Assembly: GCA_004525155.1 (NCBI GenBank)
Contig: SPDA01000049.1
Location: forward strand, 1 to 9,189
Length of the DNA stretch: 9,189 nt
From: Spirochaetales bacterium
Lineage (GTDB): Bacteria; Spirochaetota; Spirochaetia; SPDA01
Direction: 5' to 3'
Below, one piece after another: positions 1-6,521 of this stretch. Both the position numbers and the translations under genes were made by a program. Every line of letters starts with the position of its first letter. The first letter of the stretch is position 1. The notes under the pieces are model-generated. The model had not been told where the DNA came from. It saw only the letters and a list, made by a program, of their open reading frames with translations, and ran no database searches.

Positions 1-2052
1 GCCCGGAAACTTTCGTACGAGGTTCCGCATATCAACTATCCCGTCCAGTCTCCGCACCGGAACCTTGTGCGCAAGGTACAGTGCCATTCCGGCTGGGACT
101 GGGGTCCCTGCCTCATGGTCTGCGGCATCTACGGCGGCATCCGTCTTGACGCCTCGGATACGGGGACCATCGAGTACCTCTATGGCGGCACCAGAAAGGA
201 AAAAAACCGATGGGCTGTGGATGCAACAGTGGAATTCAACGCAGCGGAACGTCTCGACACGGAACTGGTCATCAGCCTTGACGGCCGCAGTACCAGATTT
301 CCAGTAAAGCTGACGGAAGGTCACAATACCGTAAATCGAACCATTCATGCCGATAACCCCGAACTCTGGTGGCCTGCTGGCCACGGCGGACAGGCCCTCT
401 ACACCCTTTCGGCAGAACTGGCCGGGGAAACCGCTTCCCATAAGATCGGGTTCCGTACAATTGATGTCATCGTCAGGGATGACGAGTACGGCCGTTCCAT
501 GATTTTCCGCATCAACGGCAGGGATATATTCTGCAAGGGCGCCAACTGGATTCCTATGGACGCCCTTCCCGCAAAACAGACAGGAGAACGCTGCGACGAT
601 CTTCTCAGCTCAGCTGCGGATGCGAACATGAACATGCTCAGGGTCTGGGGCGGAGGGCAGTACGAGTCCGACAGTTTTTACGAGCTCTGCGACGAAAAAG
701 GAATTCTCATCTGGCAGGACTTTATGTTCTCCTGCGCCCTATATCCGTCTGACGCAGAATTTCTCGCGGAGGTCGAACGTGAAATCCGGCATCAGGTTAA
801 GCGTCTTACAACACATCCCTGCATTGCGCTCTGGTGCGGAAACAACGAGGACATCGGCGCCCTTGCCTGGTTCGAGGCATCGAAGAAAGACCGGGACCGT
901 TACCTGGTGGATTACGACAGGCTCAATGAAGGGGTTATCGGCAGGGTGGTCAAAGAACTGGATCCGGGTAGGGCTTGGTGGCCCAGCTCGCCTTCCGCGG
1001 GGCCGGGAGACTACTCGGACTGCTGGCATGATGATTCCAAGGGAGACATGCATTACTGGAGCGTATGGCATGAGGGAAAACCCTTCGAAGCCTACTACGA
1101 TGTCATCCCGAGGTTCTGCTCGGAGTTCGGGTTTCAGTCTTTTCCATCGCTGAGCACGGTTAAGTCCTACGCGGACGAGAGCCAGTGGAATGTGACATCA
1201 CCGATCATGGAACATCACCAGAAGAACCCGAACGGAAACACCATCATTCTCTCCACCCTGGCGAGGTATTTCAGGTTCCCTTCCGGTTTTGAAAATTTCC
1301 TGTACTTGAGTCAGGTCCAGCAGGCCATGGCCATTGCCATGGCGGTGGAATACTGGAGAAGCAGGCGGCCCCGCTGCATGGGAACCCTGTACTGGCAGCT
1401 CAACGACAACTGGCCGGTCGCATCCTGGTCCTCCATCGAGTACTCGGGAAAATGGAAGCTTCTGCACTACCAGGCGAAAAAATTCTTCGCTCCGGTTCAT
1501 ATCCTGTCCTGGTCCAATTCACCGGGCCGGTTCGAAGTCTGGGCCGTGAACGATCTTACGGACGATATCAATGCCGCAGCTGAAATTACCGTGTACGGCT
1601 TTACCGGCGAGACCATCTTGAAAAAAACCATTCCTGTAAAAATTCCGAAAGAGACAGCAGCGCACATCGAGACCCTCATGCTGGATGAACTGCCAATTCT
1701 TAAGCAAAACGCTTTTCTCTATCTGCGGCTTTTCAACGACGATCTGGACATACACAACAGCCGTTTTTTCTGTCCGCCTAAACGGTGCGAACCGGAACAG
1801 CCCCGCATTTCCGTCAGTGTTGCAGGGAACACCGGTGTGCCTGCTGTTACGCTTACCGCGGAGAAACCGGCGTTTTATGTCTCCCTGGATGCCGGACCTG
1901 TGCATGGAAGGTTCTCGGACAATTTCTTCACCCTGCTGCCGGGAAAACCGAAGACGGTGCAGTTTCACTCAGGTGTTCCGCTGTCTATCGAAGTGTTTGA
2001 AAAAAGTTTGAAAGTCTTCGATCTGGCCGGCTCCTATTCGCGGAACAGCTGA
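1..2052 (+). CDS. Beta-mannosidase, glycoside hydrolase family 2 (5' end missing)
   Basis: Retaining exo-beta-mannosidase that would remove terminal beta-linked mannose from manno-oligosaccharides. No signal peptide can be judged because the N-terminus lies outside the window. The frame is open from base 1 and runs 683 residues to TGA at 2050-2052. GH2 mannosidases are usually about 820-850 residues, so roughly 150 are missing. The GTG at 67 is internal: the residues before it (RKLSYEVPHINYP) belong to the conserved N-terminal sugar-binding domain. Landmarks in visible numbering: GWDWGP near 31-36, PELWWPAGHG near 120-129 and IGFRTI near 149 in the Ig-like domain, then NGRDIFCKGANWIP near 172-185 opening the TIM barrel. 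The acid/base Glu is in WCGNNE (codon 847-849) and the nucleophile Glu in SEFGFQS (codon 1123-1125). YWQLNDNWP follows near 464-472, and about 180 C-terminal residues look like a beta-sandwich. Both catalytic residues are present, so the enzyme should be active. The stop overlaps the next gene's ATG. Confidence 0.93.
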   Translation, partial: ARKLSYEVPHINYPVQSPHRNLVRKVQCHSGWDWGPCLMVCGIYGGIRLDASDTGTIEYLYGGTRKEKNRWAVDATVEFNAAERLDTELVISLDGRSTRFPVKLTEGHNTVNRTIHADNPELWWPAGHGGQALYTLSAELAGETASHKIGFRTIDVIVRDDEYGRSMIFRINGRDIFCKGANWIPMDALPAKQTGERCDDLLSSAADANMNMLRVWGGGQYESDSFYELCDEKGILIWQDFMFSCALYPSDAEFLAEVEREIRHQVKRLTTHPCIALWCGNNEDIGALAWFEASKKDRDRYLVDYDRLNEGVIGRVVKELDPGRAWWPSSPSAGPGDYSDCWHDDSKGDMHYWSVWHEGKPFEAYYDVIPRFCSEFGFQSFPSLSTVKSYADESQWNVTSPIMEHHQKNPNGNTIILSTLARYFRFPSGFENFLYLSQVQQAMAIAMAVEYWRSRRPRCMGTLYWQLNDNWPVASWSSIEYSGKWKLLHYQAKKFFAPVHILSWSNSPGRFEVWAVNDLTDDINAAAEITVYGFTGETILKKTIPVKIPKETAAHIETLMLDELPILKQNAFLYLRLFNDDLDIHNSRFFCPPKRCEPEQPRISVSVAGNTGVPAVTLTAEKPAFYVSLDAGPVHGRFSDNFFTLLPGKPKTVQFHSGVPLSIEVFEKSLKVFDLAGSYSRNS

Positions 2053-2726
2053 TGGACGAATTCCGCATAATCCCTTACCAGCCGTCACACCTCGACGGCG
2101 TACATGAAATCCTATTCCGCACAGGGTACATGGGTGAAGATCTGATCGGGCGGAACGCCTTCAACGACCGCCGCCTGTTCGGTTATATTTTCTGCGATTA
2201 TTACCTTCGTTTTGAACCGGGAAATTGTTTTACGGCCCTGTCATCGGACATGCCGGAGCGCGTCCTTGGGTATATCATCGGCGCAGGGGATACCAGGGCC
2301 CAGCTTTACCGTTTTAAAAAGACCTATGCCCGGAAAATAGTCCTGCGGAACAGCCTCATTACCCGTCTCGCCAATCCGGAATCTTTCCTTATGACCAAGA
2401 CCATCATGGCCTATTTCCGGCAGGATCTGCTGACCGCGGAAACCAGCATACTGTACAGGGACTATCCGGCCCATCTGCATATCAACGTGCTGCCCGGCTT
2501 CCAGGGAAAGGGGATCGGCGCGGAACTCATGACCGCCTTCGAGGAGAGGATGAGAATGCAATCCGCGCCGGGAATTCATCTAATTACAGCCTCCCTGAAT
2601 GAAAAGGCCCTGCGCTTTTATCTGAAAAACAACTACAGAAGGTACTCGGAAGAGGAGGGCGATTTCTGGCCGGGTGTGACGGGTGTTACAAGCATAACTT
2701 TCGTAAAAGCGCTCAAACCAGCCTAA
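2052..2726 (+). CDS. GNAT-family N-acetyltransferase
   Basis: Predicted cytoplasmic acetyl-CoA-dependent acetyltransferase of 224 residues; the acceptor is unknown. The acetyl-CoA pyrophosphate-binding motif A is clear at about residues 143-165, with HINVLPGFQGKGIG containing the Q-x-x-G-x-G signature (QGKGIG, 151-156). Motif B follows as NEKALRFYLKNNY (183-195), which is typical of GNAT proteins. The N-terminal 130 residues are longer than in a minimal GNAT (about 150 residues in all) and carry an inserted, Arg/Lys- and aromatic-rich stretch (about 80-140) that may shape the acceptor site. The ATG sits in TGATG, sharing one base with the mannosidase stop, so translation is probably coupled. 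That arrangement suggests a carbohydrate-linked substrate such as an amino sugar, but this is inference from position only. A protein or small-amine acetyltransferase is equally possible. Confidence 0.85.
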   Translation: MDEFRIIPYQPSHLDGVHEILFRTGYMGEDLIGRNAFNDRRLFGYIFCDYYLRFEPGNCFTALSSDMPERVLGYIIGAGDTRAQLYRFKKTYARKIVLRNSLITRLANPESFLMTKTIMAYFRQDLLTAETSILYRDYPAHLHINVLPGFQGKGIGAELMTAFEERMRMQSAPGIHLITASLNEKALRFYLKNNYRRYSEEEGDFWPGVTGVTSITFVKALKPA

Positions 2727-2782
2727 TCCTCTCTTTTAGTCTGTCTGGACACTTTCCCGGATGTCCGTTACCATCGGATATT

Positions 2783-3526
2783 ATGGCTTTACAATCAATC
2801 AAAGACAAAACCGCGCTTGTCACCGGCGCGAGCAGGGGAATCGGCAAAGCAATCGCTCTCGCGCTGGCAGCGGAAGGGGTGAATCTCGCCCTCACGGCCC
2901 GAAGCGCCGGAGCACTTACGGCAACTGTCGATGAATGCCGCCGTCGCGGGCATGACAACATCCGTGTGGAACCCTTCGCCGCTGATTTTCTCGATCCCGC
3001 TGCCCCGGGACGGCTTATGGAAGCCGCCGCGGCCCGTTTCGGGAAGATCGATTTCCTCATCAACAACGCGGGCTGTGCGGACAACGTGACCTTCGAGGAA
3101 ACAACGATGGAGCAGTGGGAAAGGTTCATGAGCGTGAATGCCCGCGCTCCCTTCTTTCTCTGCCAGGCCGCCCTCCAATTCTTGCGGAAAAGCGATGCGC
3201 CAGTCATCATCAACGTATCATCCGTTGTCGGCAGGCAGGGTTATCCGAACCAGGCGGCCTACGGGGCTTCCAAACACGCCCTTCTGGGCTTTACCAAGGC
3301 CATGGCCAGGGAGGTGCAGAAGGACGGCATTCGGGTGTACGCCCTTTCCCCCGGCGCCACCGCCACGGACCTCATCCGTTCCATGCGGCCGGACCTGGAC
3401 TCTTCGGTTCTTATTGCCCCGGAAGAGCTTGCGGAGATTGCGGTGTTTCTCCTCAAATTCCGCGGAAATGCCATGGTAGACGAGATTAATGTGCGGAGGG
3501 ATGCGGGCACACCCTGGGCGGGGTGA
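2783..3526 (+). CDS. Short-chain dehydrogenase/reductase (SDR), classical type
   Basis: NAD(P)-dependent oxidoreductase of 247 residues, the normal length for a classical SDR. All signature elements are visible: the cofactor-binding TGASRGIG (residues 14-21), NNAG (94-97), the catalytic Asn119, Ser147 in NVSSVVG, and Tyr160/Lys164 in YGASK. The PG motif follows at 190-191. The Ala-Arg pair after the second beta strand (ALTARSAG) suggests NADP(H) preference, which is a weak rule. It resembles the broad FabG/3-oxoacyl-ACP reductase-like group, but a stand-alone copy behind a glycosidase and an acetyltransferase more likely acts on a sugar, polyol or other alcohol than in fatty-acid synthesis. 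It lies 56 bases after the GNAT stop. No clear Shine-Dalgarno precedes the ATG and there is no usable in-frame start nearby upstream, so expression level and coupling are uncertain. Confidence 0.88.
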   Translation: MALQSIKDKTALVTGASRGIGKAIALALAAEGVNLALTARSAGALTATVDECRRRGHDNIRVEPFAADFLDPAAPGRLMEAAAARFGKIDFLINNAGCADNVTFEETTMEQWERFMSVNARAPFFLCQAALQFLRKSDAPVIINVSSVVGRQGYPNQAAYGASKHALLGFTKAMAREVQKDGIRVYALSPGATATDLIRSMRPDLDSSVLIAPEELAEIAVFLLKFRGNAMVDEINVRRDAGTPWAG

Positions 3527-3568
3527 TTACTTCCCGTAAACCCGGGTTACATCTTTTACGATCGCGCT

Positions 3569-3592
3569 TTTCGGCATCTTTCAATGCCGGAA
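3569..3592. terminator. Weak hairpin between convergent operons, possible terminator
   Basis: The 93-base gap between the convergent SDR and Gfo/Idh genes contains an inverted repeat: CGGCAT (3572-3577), a 6-base loop, and ATGCCG (3584-3589). It extends outward through a T-G pair and two T-A pairs, about 9 pairs in all. It is centrally placed for bidirectional termination, but neither side has a strong T-run: TTTT precedes it on + and only a mixed AT sequence follows. A second, weaker candidate is CCCG/CGGG (3533-3536 with 3543-3546), followed by ATCTTTTA on +. Nothing else is evident in this gap. Confidence 0.3.
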
Positions 3593-3619
3593 TAATGCTT
3601 TAGGTGGAAGGACTCAACA

Positions 3620-4810
3620 TCAAAATTCCGCTGCTATCTTCATCTTTTTCCCATTAACAGAAGATTTTTCAATAGCGTCAATTATTAATTGATTGATATA
3701 CCCATCATAAAAAGTTGCCCCATAAGGTTCAACTGATTTATTATTAATAATGCAGTCAATAAAGTGATTGAGTTCGGCTACAAAACTATCTTCCCAACCC
3801 AGCGCGATGCCCGGTTGAGGGTAAAAAATTGAATGATACGGATGTTCCGGTTCCGCTACAAGTATTTTTGTAAAACCGCTCAAGTCCTTTCGATTGTTTT
3901 GCTTTAAACAAACATGAAGATGATTCAAATCCTCCAGATCAAAATAAATACTTCCCTTGGATCCGTTAATCTCCCAGAATTGATGATTCATTCTTCCGGG
4001 AGCGATACAGGACGTTTCTATGGAGCCCAATGCGCCGTTAGTAAATTCAAAAATGGCCGCATTACATTCATCTCCGGCAATCGCGTGTTTTTTGCCGTTA
4101 GAGTCAAAACGGGTCTTGTTAAAATTCTTTGTTATTCCCATTACTGTATCGATTTCGCCCGCAAGAAAACGGGCAATGTCGATAAGATGGCTGCCAATCC
4201 CATAAAGGACCCCGGGATGCCCGGGACCGGCATACCAGATATTTTCCACTTTTTCTTCCGGATCGCTTCCAAAAGGATGAAAATAGTGACCGGTAAATTG
4301 ATAGATTTTTCCTAATTTGCCTTCTTCGATGATATTTTTCGCTAAACGTACGGCCGGGATAAAACGATAATTGAAACCGCACATATGCTTTACGCCCGAT
4401 TGTTGCACGGCAAGAAGCATTTCCTCAGCTTCGGCTATGCTTACAGCGAGGGGCTTTTCACAAAATACATGCTTTCCTTCTTTTGCTGCCGCAACTGTCG
4501 GCTCAAAGTGCATTTTATCCGAAGACCCATTATCAAATATTTCAATTGAAGGATCTTTTACCATTTGTTTCCAGTCCGTATAATATCCCTGGTATTTGTA
4601 CCGGACAGCTGCTTCCTCGACTTTTTTATCATTTCTTCCGCAAATTGCGACAAGTTGCGGAATGGCAACCGGGGGCCAGGACATATAAGAAATTTTGTGA
4701 TACGCATTGGAATGCGCTTTCCCCATAAATCCATACCCCAGCATGCCGATTCCAATTTTTGGGATATCGTAGTTCTTATTGTTTACCGTATGAAAACCGT
4801 TTTCTGTCAT
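3620..4810 (-). CDS. Gfo/Idh/MocA-family NAD(P)-dependent oxidoreductase
   Basis: Predicted cytoplasmic sugar or cyclitol dehydrogenase of 396 residues, usual for the family. The N-terminal Rossmann domain shows GYGFMG (25-30, a GxGxxG motif), then CEKPLA with Glu118-Lys119-Pro120, where the Lys is the family's catalytic residue. The C-terminal substrate domain begins near FNYRFIPAV (146-154), and GSHLIDIARFLAGE (206-219) supplies the conserved His208 and Asp211. I chose the ATG at 4810, four bases after the upstream stop (TAACAGAATG). An in-frame TTG at 4822 would add four residues and overlap the upstream gene. No good Shine-Dalgarno precedes either, so translation may depend on coupling. 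By hand count the gene is about 41% GC with AT-rich codons, against about 58% for the start of its neighbour, so it was probably acquired separately. The substrate cannot be assigned from sequence. Confidence 0.9.
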   Translation of the reverse strand: MTENGFHTVNNKNYDIPKIGIGMLGYGFMGKAHSNAYHKISYMSWPPVAIPQLVAICGRNDKKVEEAAVRYKYQGYYTDWKQMVKDPSIEIFDNGSSDKMHFEPTVAAAKEGKHVFCEKPLAVSIAEAEEMLLAVQQSGVKHMCGFNYRFIPAVRLAKNIIEEGKLGKIYQFTGHYFHPFGSDPEEKVENIWYAGPGHPGVLYGIGSHLIDIARFLAGEIDTVMGITKNFNKTRFDSNGKKHAIAGDECNAAIFEFTNGALGSIETSCIAPGRMNHQFWEINGSKGSIYFDLEDLNHLHVCLKQNNRKDLSGFTKILVAEPEHPYHSIFYPQPGIALGWEDSFVAELNHFIDCIINNKSVEPYGATFYDGYINQLIIDAIEKSSVNGKKMKIAAEF

Positions 4811-4814
4811 TCTG

Positions 4815-6029
4815 TTACACAATTAAATCAGGATTTTCCGGTCCGAAATGCTTGAGCATGACGATGGGATCGGTTTTCGACGGATTGGTGATCAGCACCC
4901 CCGCCTTCGCCGCTTTTTCCGTCACGAAAAACTCGTCGCCCGTGAGTTGGCCGTACCGGATTAAGGAAGGGGATTCGATGTCCCACACGCCCATGGTCCC
5001 GTGTCCCTGAAGAACGATAAGCCCGTAGGCTGCCGCATCCCGGATTGTTACGGACCTGCCGGGGAGAATGGTCAGTTCCTTGGCGCTGAAGTCCTTCGAT
5101 TTGTACACTATCCAGAGATCCCGATAACCCTCCGCCTTCATTTCCACCTCCGCCCTTGCCGGTTTCGGCTTCATAAAACGGTTACGGTACAGGTCCGGAT
5201 CGATGTTGAGGTCCCAGTCTATCACATCCACCAGGTAATCAAAGCTGCCTTTTTTGGCGGGAGGCGAATCCTTCCACAGGGCGCTCTCTTCGAGGATTTG
5301 ATCGTTCACCAGGGACTGGTACATGGCATACACATCCGAAGCTTTCTGGGGTTCGTAGGTGCAGAAACTCCCGGGAGCGTGCAGCAGTCCCGGGGGCACA
5401 TCCCATCCCGTACCGGGAGTGAGTTTGTAACTGCGGGAAAGTTCGAGGATCCTGTTGTCTCCCTTCGTGAAATTCATGAGCGCAGTTTTGACCTCGTCCT
5501 TCGTAACCCCCGGATTGAACCCGAAAAAAGTAAAGGGGAAATCGCCGCCGTGGTTGTTCACCTGGGGCGGGAAAAAATAGGCTTCCGGTTTGCCGAGCAG
5601 TCCGAGAGGCGCAACAGCCTCGTCGCTCTGATGGATATGATGAGGCAGAGGCCCCATGTTGTCAAAAAACTTCGAATACATGGGCCAGCGGCCGTGAGCC
5701 TTCCAGATCCTTTCTCCGATTATTTCCGACTTGAGTTCATCGATTGCATCCCGAAGGAGTACCCGTTCCGCGTTATCATCCGCGCCGGCAATGATATAGC
5801 TCAAACCCTCGCCAGGTGCGGTTTCCGGTCCGTTATCCGCCGGCGTTGTGGAAGAAAACCACCTTTCGTCGATGCCTCCGCGGGCGCCGCCCAGGGCATA
5901 GTAATCGTCCGGGTGGAGTTTTATACGCCTGCCCGGCACGCAGAAGGACCTGGGTACCCAGGTTGGTACGAGTCTTACAATTCCTTTTCCTTTTTCAACG
6001 GCCTTTTCGGCAATGGTTCTAACTGACAT
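4815..6029 (-). CDS. Class I mannose-6-phosphate isomerase-like cupin protein
   Basis: Two-domain jelly-roll protein of 404 residues related to class I phosphomannose isomerases, which interconvert mannose 6-phosphate and fructose 6-phosphate using Zn. Putative metal ligands are recognisable: PHHIHQSDEA (129-138, His131/His133 in place of the usual Q-x-H pattern), Glu149 in GKPEA (matching the family's H-K-P-E segment) and His217 in VPPGLLHAPG. A second cupin-like domain lies at about 318-395 (LTILPGRSV, then LIVLQGHGTMG, then LTGDEFFVT). The overall sequence diverges from housekeeping ManA and has family-specific insertions, so a non-phosphorylated or unusual sugar is plausible; ManA-type activity is the alternative. 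The start is well supported: AGGAG lies six bases before the ATG at 6029. The gene begins 9 bases after the AllA-like stop and ends 4 bases before the Gfo/Idh start. Confidence 0.75.
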   Translation of the reverse strand: MSVRTIAEKAVEKGKGIVRLVPTWVPRSFCVPGRRIKLHPDDYYALGGARGGIDERWFSSTTPADNGPETAPGEGLSYIIAGADDNAERVLLRDAIDELKSEIIGERIWKAHGRWPMYSKFFDNMGPLPHHIHQSDEAVAPLGLLGKPEAYFFPPQVNNHGGDFPFTFFGFNPGVTKDEVKTALMNFTKGDNRILELSRSYKLTPGTGWDVPPGLLHAPGSFCTYEPQKASDVYAMYQSLVNDQILEESALWKDSPPAKKGSFDYLVDVIDWDLNIDPDLYRNRFMKPKPARAEVEMKAEGYRDLWIVYKSKDFSAKELTILPGRSVTIRDAAAYGLIVLQGHGTMGVWDIESPSLIRYGQLTGDEFFVTEKAAKAGVLITNPSKTDPIVMLKHFGPENPDLIV

Positions 6030-6035
6030 TTATTA

Positions 6036-6040
6036 CTCCT
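6036..6040 (-). promoter_or_regulatory. Shine-Dalgarno of the PMI-like gene, overlapping a stop codon
   Basis: On the - strand the sequence reads TAGGAGTAATAAATG. The TAG stop of the AllA-like gene (6041-6039) shares its last two bases with the AGGAG ribosome-binding site, which is six bases from the ATG. A ribosome finishing the upstream gene would clear the site directly, so the two products are probably made in linked amounts. This also fixes the start at 6029. Confidence 0.8.
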
Positions 6041-6521
6041 ATAACACAATATTTACTGGCGGTATATCTTTCATCTCAACATCGTCCGCGGAATTTTTCC
6101 GCACGGTGAGAAAAAAATCCATTATTTCAGTCACTGCGAATCCGGGGAAGTGCCAGATGCTGCGGTCAATCACCAGTGCGGTTCCCGTTTCCACAATGAA
6201 TACCTTGAGCCGGGAAATATCCGGTCCCTCGGCAGCGGCGGAAGCCGGCGCAAAAGGTATGACACCCGTTCCCCGAACCGGTATGAATACTTCCGCGGCC
6301 TTCATATGCCTTTCCATGGCGGTGATGGTAAAATCCGTCCTTTTGAAACGAAGGAAACCTAGGGAGGCGATGTCGGGAAAGTCCAGGTCGTAAAGGCCGC
6401 CCCACCAGGACAGGTACTCCCTTTCGATATCGGGAGCGGTATCCGGCATTCCAAAAACCCGGCCGAAGGGTTTGAAAGCATCCGGTGTGAGAACCTCGGC
6501 CTTGATAATTTCCGTGCTCAT
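6039..6521 (-). CDS. AllA (ureidoglycolate lyase)-like jelly-roll protein
   Basis: Small 160-residue protein matching the length and motif order of ureidoglycolate lyase, the AllA family, whose known role is cleaving ureidoglycolate to glyoxylate and urea in allantoin breakdown. Visible features: MERHMKAAEVFIPVRG (69-84, matching the family's ERH-x(n)-FIPL segment with Glu77 and nearby His72), a VETGTALVIDRSIWHFP segment (110-126, matching the G-x-x-x-x-x-x-x-x-WHHP segment, with His124), and FLTVRKNSADDVEM near the C-terminus. No other allantoin or purine genes are present, and the neighbours are sugar enzymes, so a role on a sugar-derived acid or as a sugar isomerase/epimerase is more likely. 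Its ATG overlaps the upstream stop (ATGA) and GGGAG lies upstream inside that gene, so start and coupling are well supported. Confidence 0.75.
   Translation of the reverse strand: MSTEIIKAEVLTPDAFKPFGRVFGMPDTAPDIEREYLSWWGGLYDLDFPDIASLGFLRFKRTDFTITAMERHMKAAEVFIPVRGTGVIPFAPASAAAEGPDISRLKVFIVETGTALVIDRSIWHFPGFAVTEIMDFFLTVRKNSADDVEMKDIPPVNIVL

Noticed and set aside
67..2052. GTG at 67 as the start of the beta-mannosidase
   Set aside because: The frame is open to base 1 and the upstream residues match the conserved N-terminal domain, so the gene is cut by the window edge rather than starting here.
4208..4222. Closely repeated CCCGGG hexamers
   Set aside because: They are within the Gfo/Idh coding sequence, encode Pro/Gly residues, and do not form part of a longer repeat.
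5001..6026. Long open frame of 341 codons on the + strand opposite the PMI-like gene
   Set aside because: It is antisense to a gene with recognisable family motifs and a good ribosome-binding site, and its translation shows no known domain. GC-rich codon bias readily opens such shadow frames.
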